Below are positions 1-4,603 of a DNA stretch of 6,120 nt, one piece after another. The stretch is from an uncultured Collinsella sp. GTDB taxonomy: Bacteria > Actinomycetota > Coriobacteriia > Coriobacteriales > Coriobacteriaceae. Each line of letters starts with the position of its first letter. The first letter of the stretch is position 1. The stretch lies in contig URZB01000100.1 of NCBI GenBank assembly GCA_900552295.1, positions 1-6,120 on the forward strand, read 5' to 3'. Position numbers and translations under genes: made by a program. The notes under the pieces were generated by a model that saw nothing but the letters and a program-made list of their open reading frames with translations, made no database searches and had not been told where the DNA came from.

Positions 1-947
1 CCCGCGCGGCGATGTCCGGCTCAAAGCTCGGGACCCCCAAGAGCCAGGACGGGTGGGTCGACGGGGTGCGCTGCATGCTCGCGGCGCGCTCCGGGGCGGT
101 GAAGGCGCGGACCTCGGCGATCAACACCGCGAGGTCCCTGCTCACCACCGCGCCGGAGGGGCTCAGGTCGAGGTTCCGCGGGATGGCGGGGCCGAGGCTG
201 ATGGAGGAGCTCCCCTCCGTGCGCGCCGAGGGCGCGCTGGGCGCCGCGCTCGGCGCGCTGGCGGACCTGTGGGCGGCGGCGCGCGACGCGGCGCTCGACA
301 TGGAGCGCGCGATCGAGGCGTCCCTGGAGGAGAACTGCCCCGCCCTGCTGGCGATGTACGGGTGCGGGCCCGTGAGCGCGGCCAAGCTCGCGGTCGCGGC
401 CGGGGACAACCCGGGCAGGCTGCGCTCCGAGGCGTCGTTCGCGGCGATATGCGGGGCCTGCCCCATCCCCGCCTCGAGCGGCAAGACCGTGAGGCACAGG
501 CTCAACAGGGGCGGCGACCGGCAGGCGAACAGCGCGCTGCACGAGATCGCGAGGCAGAGGGTCATGCGCGACCCCGAGACCGCCGAGTACGCCGAGAGGG
601 CCAGGGGGCGGGGAAAGAGCGACAGGGAGGTCATGAGGTGCCTCAAGCGCTACGTGGCCAGGGAGGCGTACCGGGCGCTGATGCGCCCGCACGAGATCAG
701 GAGGCCCGGGGACGCCTCGGAGCTCGTGGCGGCCAGGCGCGCGGCGAGGGTCAGCCAGGTGCGGGCGGCTTCGATACTCGGCACCAGCGAGAAGTACATC
801 TCGATGCTGGAGAGGGGCCAAAGGGAGCTCAAGCCCATAAGGAGGGCCTACGAGGCGTGGGTCGAGGCGGGGCTCCCGCTCGATTGGGACAGGCAGGCCT
901 TCGAGGCCGAGCGCAAAATGGATTCTAAAAAACACCTTGCCAAATAG
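1..947 (+). mobile_element. 3' portion of an IS110-family insertion sequence (right boundary uncertain, about 915-1060)
   Basis: The transposase and its sharp compositional contrast with downstream DNA mark an insertion sequence whose left part is off-window. IS110 elements usually lack terminal inverted repeats, and I see none, so the right end cannot be placed from sequence alone. Composition changes at about base 915, roughly 30 bases before the transposase stop, which makes that zone the best candidate for the junction. Confidence 0.65.
3..947 (+). CDS. IS110-family transposase, 5'-truncated by the window edge, with C-terminal XRE-type helix-turn-helix
   Basis: The reading frame is open from the first complete codon (base 3), so the N-terminal RuvC-like DEDD catalytic half lies upstream; the ATG at base 12 is internal. 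Numbering from that ATG, residues 8-56 (PKSQDG, then AVKARTSAIN and LLTTAP) match the junction after the DEDD domain. Residues 108-225 are the Transposase_20 region, with GCGPVSAAKLA and then ACPIPASSGKT leading into HRLNRGGDRQANSALHEIA; the SSG serines (155-156) sit where IS110 recombinases carry the catalytic Ser. Residues about 233-285 look like a Cro/C1 helix-turn-helix (VSQVRAASILGTSEKYISML, then ERGQ). Arg codons are largely AGG/CGC and GC content far exceeds the rest of the window, as expected for an acquired element. Family knowledge: IS110 enzymes move by bridge-RNA-guided recombination; the bridge RNA in the left end would lie outside this window. The last residues (MDSKKHLAK) are AT-rich and may come from flanking DNA. 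Confidence 0.9.
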   Translation, partial: RAAMSGSKLGTPKSQDGWVDGVRCMLAARSGAVKARTSAINTARSLLTTAPEGLRSRFRGMAGPRLMEELPSVRAEGALGAALGALADLWAAARDAALDMERAIEASLEENCPALLAMYGCGPVSAAKLAVAAGDNPGRLRSEASFAAICGACPIPASSGKTVRHRLNRGGDRQANSALHEIARQRVMRDPETAEYAERARGRGKSDREVMRCLKRYVAREAYRALMRPHEIRRPGDASELVAARRAARVSQVRAASILGTSEKYISMLERGQRELKPIRRAYEAWVEAGLPLDWDRQAFEAERKMDSKKHLAK

Positions 948-1055
948 GAGCGTCAGATAATCGATCTGCAGCTTTCGGCATCCGCCACAGAGCTGGCAAG
1001 GATTTGGGACAAAACGAAAGCTCAACGTCCTGAGTTCGAAGTGATTATATTGTAA
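918..1055 (+). pseudogene. Possible remnant of a host gene, in frame with the transposase and broken by an amber codon
   Basis: From the ATG at 918 the frame reads MDSKKHLAK, a TAG stop at 945-947, then ERQIIDLQLSASATELARI and WDKTKAQRPEFEVIIL to a TAA at 1053-1055. The portion after the amber codon looks like real protein (balanced, helix-prone, charged) and has ordinary host-like codons rather than the AGG-rich usage of the transposase. I do not recognise the family. It could be the C-terminal end of a gene interrupted by the insertion sequence, a decayed small gene, or chance. No good ribosome binding site precedes base 918. Confidence 0.35.
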
Positions 1056-1154
1056 CTGTCTTGGCTTTTATTCCCGGAACCGACAAAGCGTGCCTCCGCC
1101 TCTTTTGCGTGAAGCCGGCCGGGATGTGAGGTAGTTTTGCGTCAGCAGATTAGT

Positions 1155-1192
1155 GCAAGGGGCCAACGGACGGGGTTTCATTGGCCCCTTGC
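1155..1192 (-). terminator. Stem-loop terminator of the cupin gene
   Basis: A perfect 12-bp inverted repeat (GCAAGGGGCCAA at 1155-1166, TTGGCCCCTTGC at 1181-1192) with a 14-base loop lies 14 bases beyond the cupin stop. On the minus strand the stem is followed by CACTAATCT rather than a clean T tract, so termination could be partly factor-dependent. Confidence 0.7.
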
Positions 1193-1206
1193 ATACCGAT
1201 TGCGAA

Positions 1207-1560
1207 TTAGTACATGATAGCGTCGTCGGCTGTGAAGGCATTAAGGGACCCCTGCTTGACCTGGATGCAGACGTACGTGATGCCCGAGTCGGATGCGGCG
1301 CGGAACTGGCGGTGTGCGACGGGGGAAATGCGCAGCCAGTCGCCGGCTGCAAGCTCGATATCCTCACCGTCGATCGTGACTGAACCGGCGCCCTCGAGCA
1401 CGCCATAGATCTCCTCGTTTTCCTTGTGTGCATGGACGAACGGAACGCCAGCGCCGGCGGGAAGATTGTTGACACTCACCTCTGCCCCGGTAAGCCCGAG
1501 CACCTCGTGCAGCTCGACACGGCTCTCATTTCCGATGTGGGTCTTTGCATAATTAGCCAT
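1207..1560 (-). CDS. Small single-domain cupin protein
   Basis: The 117-residue product is a minimal Cupin_2-type double-stranded beta-helix protein. Cupin motif 1 is visible as HAHKENEEIYGVLEGAG, with metal ligands His43, His45 and Glu49 or Glu50; motif 2 is GDWLRISPVAHRQFRA (73-88), with His83 as the fourth ligand. The four ligands suggest it binds a divalent metal. Such small cupins act as isomerases, dioxygenases, sugar- or quinone-modifying enzymes or binding proteins, and sequence alone does not tell which. There is no signal peptide, so it is cytoplasmic. The ATG at 1558-1560 is preceded at good spacing by AAAGAGGGG (minus strand, 1568-1576). The gene is monocistronic, ends just before a strong hairpin and is transcribed away from an HxlR-family regulator, which probably controls it. 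Confidence 0.88.
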   Translation of the reverse strand: MANYAKTHIGNESRVELHEVLGLTGAEVSVNNLPAGAGVPFVHAHKENEEIYGVLEGAGSVTIDGEDIELAAGDWLRISPVAHRQFRAASDSGITYVCIQVKQGSLNAFTADDAIMY

Positions 1561-1589
1561 AATGGTTCCCCTCTTTGGGTTGATTTACC

Positions 1590-1618
1590 TTGCAGGCATC
1601 TCCTGCGCGAGTTATATT
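1590..1618 (+). promoter_or_regulatory. Candidate promoter of the HxlR-family regulator gene
   Basis: TTGCAG (1590-1595) and TATATT (1613-1618) are separated by 17 bases. The -10 element overlaps that of the opposing cupin promoter on the other strand. If used, it would give a leader of about 85 bases that contains the inverted repeat at 1644-1671, placing a repressor site just downstream of the transcription start. The -35 element is weak (three of six). Confidence 0.35.
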
Positions 1619-1638
1619 CAACGCGAAGGCGCATGCAA
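1611..1638 (-). promoter_or_regulatory. Candidate sigma-70-type promoter of the cupin gene
   Basis: On the minus strand TTGCAT (1633-1638) and TATAAC (1611-1616, five of six consensus bases) are separated by 16 bases. The start of transcription would fall about 45 bases before the cupin ATG. The inverted repeat at 1644-1671 lies just upstream of the -35 element. This is a pattern match only. Confidence 0.45.
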
Positions 1639-1643
1639 ATACG

Positions 1644-1671
1644 AGTACGCACATATTTGTAACTGCGTACT
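1644..1671. promoter_or_regulatory. Inverted repeat, likely operator for the HxlR-family regulator
   Basis: AGTACGCA (1644-1651) and TGCGTACT (1664-1671) are perfect reverse complements separated by 12 AT-rich bases. The centres of the two half-sites are 20 bases apart, about two helical turns, which suits a winged-helix dimer contacting one DNA face. It lies between the divergent cupin and regulator genes, next to the cupin -35 element. Binding by the neighbouring regulator is inferred from position. Confidence 0.6.
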
Positions 1672-1693
1672 TTTTTGTGAAACCGGTATGGTC

Positions 1694-1700
1694 AAGGAGG
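1694..1700 (+). promoter_or_regulatory. Ribosome binding site that decides the HxlR start
   Basis: AAGGAGG is a strong Shine-Dalgarno match 11 bases before the ATG at 1712. It favours this start over ATG codons upstream at 1562 and 1688 in or near the same open frame. Confidence 0.7.
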
Positions 1701-1711
1701 TTGGGTCTCCC

Positions 1712-2038
1712 ATGATGGCGAAAGAGGAGCTTCCGGAGTGTCCGGTCGCAACGGCGGTAGCGCTCATTGGCGGAAAGTGGAAGCTGCTCATTATCCGTAA
1801 CTTGCGCGTACGCCCTTGGCGTTTCAACGAGTTGCGCCGCAACCTTGAGGGGATCTCTCAGAAGGTGCTTACCGACAGCCTGCGGCAGATGGAGGATGAT
1901 GGGCTGGTCTTTCGCCATGACTATGGCGAGAATCCTCCCCGCGTTGAGTATGGCCTTACCGAGCTCGGCCGCCAGATGATGCCCATCATGGACTCGCTCG
2001 CAGACTTCGGCGCTTATTACAAGACAATTGTTCCGTAG
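1712..2038 (+). CDS. HxlR-family winged-helix transcriptional regulator
   Basis: The 108-residue product matches the HxlR family (a MarR-like winged helix, usually about 100-120 residues, binding DNA as a dimer). Signs are the N-terminal Cys-Pro (C10-P11), ALIGGKWKLLIIRNL, the RFNELRRNLEGISQKVLTDS recognition-helix region, then LRQMEDDGLVFRHDY, the wing ENPPRVEYGLTELG and a C-terminal dimerisation helix. The frame is open upstream to 1562, but AAGGAGG at 1694-1700 and the start of family similarity point to the ATG at 1712 (a second ATG follows at 1715). Cys10 is the only cysteine; in characterised relatives such as YodB and HypR a cysteine at this place senses electrophiles or disulfide stress, so a redox role is possible but inferred. 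It is divergent from the cupin gene and probably regulates it and itself. Confidence 0.88.
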   Translation: MMAKEELPECPVATAVALIGGKWKLLIIRNLRVRPWRFNELRRNLEGISQKVLTDSLRQMEDDGLVFRHDYGENPPRVEYGLTELGRQMMPIMDSLADFGAYYKTIVP

Positions 2039-2059
2039 CGGACACGCTGCTTAGGGGGC

Positions 2060-2092
2060 GGAGAACCGCTACGAGTACGATAGCGATTCTCC
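2060..2092 (+). terminator. Stem-loop after the HxlR gene, possible terminator
   Basis: GGAGAACCGCTA (2060-2071) pairs with TAGCGATTCTCC (2081-2092): twelve positions with a single C:A mismatch and a 9-base loop, 21 bases after the regulator stop. No T tract follows, so it may be a weak or factor-dependent terminator. Confidence 0.45.
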
Positions 2093-2121
2093 TGCGGCTG
2101 CCGTCGATTCCGTAGTTATAG

Positions 2122-2412
2122 AGCGGAAGGAGACTGCAATGGGGTCGTTCGCCCCACAAGAAGGCCCTCCCTTCCCAGTATGGCGCCGACATGCGCACGC
2201 CGGCTCAAACTGCTCGATGCGCGAAGTGCTGTTATGGCTTCACTCAGCCTGCGGATGTCCAATCATCTGTGCACCACATTCTGCCCATGTGCATGGGCGG
2301 CTGCCCCCACCGCCATATGGTCTCCGGCGTGCGCCGTTGCCCCTGGTTCAAAGACGACCCCGATGCCTACGTCCTCGCCAAAACTCGCGCCGCCCGCAAG
2401 AGCCGCCAATAA
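2122..2412 (+). pseudogene. C-terminal fragment resembling the SPASM region of a radical SAM protein
   Basis: The frame is open from after a TAG at 2119 to the TAA at 2410-2412. From the ATG at 2191 it would give 73 residues containing TARCAKCCYGF, then HHILPMCMGGCPHRHMVSGV, RRCPWFKDDPDAYVLAK and a basic tail. The Cys pattern CX2C, CX3C within LPMCMGGCP and a final Cys (residues 10, 13, 34, 38, 50) recalls SPASM/twitch auxiliary iron-sulfur cluster domains at the C-termini of peptide-maturing and sulfatase-maturing radical SAM enzymes. The radical SAM barrel with CX3CX2C is absent from this window, and the first two Cys are spaced unusually far from the third. A good ribosome site (GGAAGGAGA, 2125-2133) precedes an ATG at 2139, but in another frame. 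I read this as a decayed or deleted gene; a genuine small Cys-rich protein is a less likely alternative. Confidence 0.5.
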
Positions 2413-2484
2413 AACCTCCGGCCCTGCTTGGCCCTGGGAATAAAAGTCAAACTTGCCCGATTCACGCCTCGCGCAAGGGCCGTT

Positions 2485-2568
2485 CTACTTCCCAAACCTG
2501 ATCTGCCTGTCGCACAGCTCGAGGGCGATAAGGGAAGCCTGGGCCACCTCCTTGATATCCTCTGCGAA
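2485..2568 (-). pseudogene. C-terminal remnant of an unidentified gene
   Basis: On the minus strand the frame reads FAEDIKEVAQASLI then ALELCDRQIRFGK to a TAG at 2485-2487. Its balanced composition and regular amphipathic pattern look like true coding sequence. An in-frame TAG at 2569-2571 cuts it off immediately upstream, and no start codon or ribosome site serves the 27 residues. The frame upstream of that stop (to about 2640) is open but less protein-like. I do not recognise the parent family. Confidence 0.4.
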
Positions 2569-2654
2569 CTACTGGAGTGCGGCACAGTCGGATGACTGGA
2601 CTGTTTTCGTTGGACCTTGGTTGTTTGCCTGTGTGAATGGCGTATTTGTTTTAG

Positions 2655-3572
2655 CTAGCGGTTGCGACGCCTTGTTGCGGAAATACCAACTGCTGCAACT
2701 GCGCCACCGGCAACACTCAGGGCGACAGCCATCGCACCGTTGTCGCCCGTCGCGGGTAGGGTGGTCCCGGCTGGTTTAACCGCCGCTACTGCCTTAGCGG
2801 AAACGCGATTTGCCGCGGGCTTTTCTGCCTTGGGCTGCGGTGTGGGCTCGGGCTTGGTTTCCGGTTCGGGTTTGACCTCTGGGCTCGGTTTAACACTTGG
2901 ATCGGGTTTGGAACCGCTCGTATCGGTTGCAATCAAGTACACGTCACTGTCGAAGATGTAACGGATGTAGTAATCGTGCCGCGTCTCGTGCACAATCCCC
3001 TGCCCGCTGTCGAAGTCGCGGTCAACGTGTGTGCCAAGGCGGGCTGAGCTGGTGAGGTTCAGTCTGTAAGGGATTTGGTCGTCGGCGTAGCCGCCTGTAA
3101 AGACTGCGGTTGCTCTAACGTGATTGTCGATCATGGTCAGGGCAATAGAGACGCTGGCCTCTTTGGGGTTCTCGGTTTTTATAAGGCTTTCGGTATCGGT
3201 GTCGATCTTGAAGAGAAGGACGGTGTCGTTAAGCCCGTAGATGAAGTCTTCGGGTTTGTCGGGGAAATCGTATACAAACGCCTCATTCTGGACCAACATG
3301 AAGGCAGGAGGGAGCTCCAGGTCATAGTTATGGTCGACAACGGTGGTAGCTGTGAGGCTGCCTTCCGCGTTGGCTTCGTCGCAGGTAATGGGTGCTGCGA
3401 CATCGGTTTCGAGCATTTCGGTCGCCAGTGCCGAACCGGGTAGTAAGAGTTGCCCTGACACAAGAATAATCGCTCCGAAGGCGACTACTCTAACGCCCGC
3501 ATGACGCGTGACGCTGCGGATAAACGAGCTGGTTCGATCATTCTGGGTTTGTAGTGCATGCTGTCCATACAT
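2655..3572 (-). CDS. LPXTG cell-wall-anchored surface protein, ectodomain unrecognised
   Basis: The 305-residue product has the full layout of a sortase-anchored protein. After a basic N-terminal region (1-28), a hydrophobic stretch RVVAFGAIILVSGQLLLPG (28-46) ends in a likely signal peptidase site after ALA (48-50). Residues about 51-218 form the ectodomain, rich in Asp, Thr and Tyr with many alternating beta-type stretches; I see no named domain. Residues about 221-253 are a repetitive Pro/Lys/Glu stalk (KPDPSVKPSPEVKPEPETKP) of the kind that spans peptidoglycan. The sorting signal is LPATG (272-276), a hydrophobic segment (about 279-297) and the tail RRRNR. Sortase would cut between Thr and Gly and join the protein to the wall. 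The ATG (3570-3572) follows a good AAGGAG on the minus strand (3579-3584). No sortase gene lies in this window. The ligand or role (adhesion, pilus component, nutrient binding) is not deducible. Confidence 0.9.
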   Translation of the reverse strand: MYGQHALQTQNDRTSSFIRSVTRHAGVRVVAFGAIILVSGQLLLPGSALATEMLETDVAAPITCDEANAEGSLTATTVVDHNYDLELPPAFMLVQNEAFVYDFPDKPEDFIYGLNDTVLLFKIDTDTESLIKTENPKEASVSIALTMIDNHVRATAVFTGGYADDQIPYRLNLTSSARLGTHVDRDFDSGQGIVHETRHDYYIRYIFDSDVYLIATDTSGSKPDPSVKPSPEVKPEPETKPEPTPQPKAEKPAANRVSAKAVAAVKPAGTTLPATGDNGAMAVALSVAGGAVAAVGISATRRRNR

Positions 3573-3617
3573 AAGGCGCTCCTTGTTCGTAGGCCGGTTT
3601 CCGCGGATCTATATTGC

Positions 3618-3638
3618 GCCTGGCCGATGCGGCTAGGC
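3618..3638. repeat. Compact GC-rich hairpin upstream of the wall-protein gene
   Basis: GCCTGGCCG (3618-3626) and CGGCTAGGC (3630-3638) can pair over nine positions with one G-U in the plus-strand RNA and a 3-base loop. On the plus strand it is followed by TCTTTC, giving a terminator-like look although no plus-strand gene precedes it. For the minus-strand wall gene it sits just upstream of a possible -10 element and could be an operator. Function is unassigned. Confidence 0.4.
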
Positions 3639-3727
3639 TCTTTCACGCGAACGCTTACGCGAGCAGGGAGAAAGCTCAAGCTAATTTTCCCACAGTCGAT
3701 ACTTTGTGAGCAACGATTTGCTGTTCA

Positions 3728-3744
3728 ATTCTCGGAGAGAGAAT
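3728..3744. repeat. Short perfect inverted repeat in the divergent intergenic region
   Basis: ATTCTC (3728-3733) and GAGAAT (3739-3744) flank a 5-base centre. The size and AT/GC balance suit a protein-binding palindrome for either divergent gene, but nothing else supports this. Confidence 0.3.
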
Positions 3745-3857
3745 CAAGACGGTCGAGGAGTTATCAGGCAATGAGATTGTGTCTAGAGAGCGCGAACGAG
3801 AGATGCGATCTACAGACGACTGAATAGCTCCATCTGTTTTGGTTACAACGAAATGTG

Positions 3858-3875
3858 TGCCGCGCGCCTGCGGCA
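3858..3875 (+). promoter_or_regulatory. Small hairpin just before the flavoprotein ribosome binding site
   Basis: TGCCGC (3858-3863) and GCGGCA (3870-3875) form a perfect 6-bp stem with a 6-base loop, ending five bases before AAGGGAG (3881-3887). In the mRNA leader it could influence ribosome access or stability; no regulator is implied by the sequence. Confidence 0.3.
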
Positions 3876-3893
3876 TGAAGAAGGGAGATTCTT

Positions 3894-4424
3894 ATGAATA
3901 TCGTTGTATTGAGTGGTAGCCCGCGCAAGGGCGCTAATACCGACACCATGGTCGAGGCGTTTGCCGAGACCGCGCGCGAGGCCGGCCATACGGTCGAGGT
4001 CATCCGCGTTGCCGGCAAGAAGATTGCTGGTTGCCTGGGGTGTCAGTACTGCTTTGCCCATGAGGGGGCCTGCGTGCAGAAGGACGACATGGCCGGTGTG
4101 GTCGAGACACTGAAAGGCGCCGATATGGTTGTCTTCGCTTCGCCTATCTACTGGTTTGATATCACTGCGCAGGAGAAGGCCGCCATCGACCGCCTGTACG
4201 CCTTCGGTGCTACGGGCTTCCCGTTCACCAAGACGGCCCTTTTGCTCGATAGCCACAGCGAGGGCGTCTATGATGCGGCGATCGCTATGTACAAGTCAAC
4301 CTGCGCGTACTGCAAGTGGGAGGACCAGGGCATTGTCACCATCAGCGGTATGATCGAGCGCGACAGCATGGCCTCCTCGTCCAAGTTGGAAGAGGTGCGA
4401 GAGCTCGCTCGCAAGCTCTCTTAA
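3894..4424 (+). CDS. Flavodoxin-fold NAD(P)H-dependent oxidoreductase, iron-sulfur-flavoprotein-like
   Basis: The 176-residue product begins with the FMN phosphate-binding loop LSGSPRKGANTD (6-17) of the NADPH-dependent FMN reductase/flavodoxin_2 superfamily and has the second FMN-contact motif SPIYWFDI (83-90). Between them, CLGCQYCFAHEGACVQKDDM (47-66) carries Cys47, 50, 53 and 60, spacing CX2CX2CX6C. This fits the compact CX2CX2CX4-7C motif by which iron-sulfur flavoproteins of anaerobes hold a [4Fe-4S] cluster beside FMN. Length suits the family. Such proteins are soluble and move electrons between ferredoxin or NAD(P)H and small acceptors such as quinones, oxygen or peroxide; the physiological acceptor cannot be told here. 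A second pair, Cys137 and Cys140, is near the C-terminus. The ATG follows AAGGGAG at a 6-base spacing. The gene appears monocistronic. Many relatives with similar Cys may not carry a cluster. Confidence 0.88.
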   Translation: MNIVVLSGSPRKGANTDTMVEAFAETAREAGHTVEVIRVAGKKIAGCLGCQYCFAHEGACVQKDDMAGVVETLKGADMVVFASPIYWFDITAQEKAAIDRLYAFGATGFPFTKTALLLDSHSEGVYDAAIAMYKSTCAYCKWEDQGIVTISGMIERDSMASSSKLEEVRELARKLS

Positions 4425-4438
4425 GGCAAGAAGAACGC

Positions 4439-4507
4439 ATGGCAATCAGCGTTGGTGGAAATGCTTGCTGTCCTTACCGAGAGATAGGGGCGAATTCCCT
4501 CAAGTGA
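4439..4507 (+). other. 22-codon open frame after the flavoprotein, coding status doubtful
   Basis: An ATG 15 bases after the flavoprotein stop opens a frame of 22 codons (MAISVGGNACCPYREIGANS and two more residues) ending in TGA. A weak purine stretch (AAGAAG) precedes it at short spacing. It is too short to judge; it could be a leader-like peptide, a relic, or chance. Confidence 0.2.
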
Positions 4508-4521
4508 CGTATAGAACAATT

Positions 4522-4567
4522 TTTTAACGCAGAAAAATAACTGAAAACAAATTAATCCGCGTTAAAA
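4522..4567. promoter_or_regulatory. 9+9 inverted repeat overlapping the promoter of the AAA ATPase gene
   Basis: TTTTAACGC (4522-4530) and GCGTTAAAA (4559-4567) are perfect reverse complements with a 28-base AT-rich centre. The right arm overlaps a likely -10 element TAAAAT (4563-4568); a -35 candidate CTGAAA (4541-4546) lies 16 bases before it, inside the centre. This places the two arms around the promoter, an arrangement suited to repression by a dimer pair or a looped complex. The regulator is unknown. Confidence 0.5.
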
Positions 4568-4568
4568 T
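4541..4568 (+). promoter_or_regulatory. Candidate promoter of the AAA/DUF4143 ATPase gene
   Basis: CTGAAA (four of six consensus bases) and TAAAAT (five of six) are spaced by 16 bases in the most AT-rich stretch of the window. Transcription would begin at about 4575, leaving a leader of about 30 bases that contains GAGGGAAGG before the start codon. Confidence 0.5.
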
Positions 4569-4603
4569 ATTGTCAAACAGAAATTCATGAGGGAAGGTTG
4601 CGT

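Larger units (their letters stand above)
3573..3893. other. Divergent intergenic region of 321 bases with several hairpins
   Basis: This region separates the wall protein (minus) from the flavoprotein (plus) and should hold both promoters. I see no convincing gene; frames that are open in it do not look like protein. For the minus gene a possible -10 TATAGA lies at 3608-3613, without a good -35. Inverted repeats occur at 3618-3638, 3728-3744 and 3858-3875, and a looser one (CGCGAACGCTTACGCG) at 3647-3662. No known riboswitch class was recognised. Confidence 0.5.

Noticed and set aside
53..928. Second long plus-strand frame over the transposase
   Set aside because: Its composition is extremely Gly/Arg/Ala-rich, as expected of an out-of-frame reading of GC-rich DNA.
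21..1025. Long minus-strand open frame opposite the transposase
   Set aside because: It is a shadow caused by very high GC content. Its product is rich in Arg, Pro and Gly with no recognisable domain, while the plus strand encodes a clear transposase.
1068..1475. Minus-strand frame overlapping the cupin gene
   Set aside because: It lies over the cupin coding region and the terminator hairpin, and its Ser/Arg/Pro-rich product has no domain.
1562..1711. N-terminal extension of the HxlR protein from an ATG at 1562
   Set aside because: The extra 50 residues are unlike the family, cover the promoter and inverted repeat, and a strong ribosome site points to 1712.
2443..2482. Inverted-repeat terminator between the two decayed fragments
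   Set aside because: Short complementary segments (CTTGC with GCAAG, GCCC with GGGC) can be matched, but the stem is interrupted and weak.
2139..2501. 120-residue plus-strand frame with a good ribosome site
   Set aside because: The product is Pro/Arg/Cys-rich and disordered-looking and overlaps the more convincing SPASM-like frame. Only its start signal is worth noting.
3676..3876. 66-codon minus-strand frame in the divergent intergenic region
   Set aside because: It has no ribosome site or recognisable motif and would cover the leader and promoter of the flavoprotein gene.
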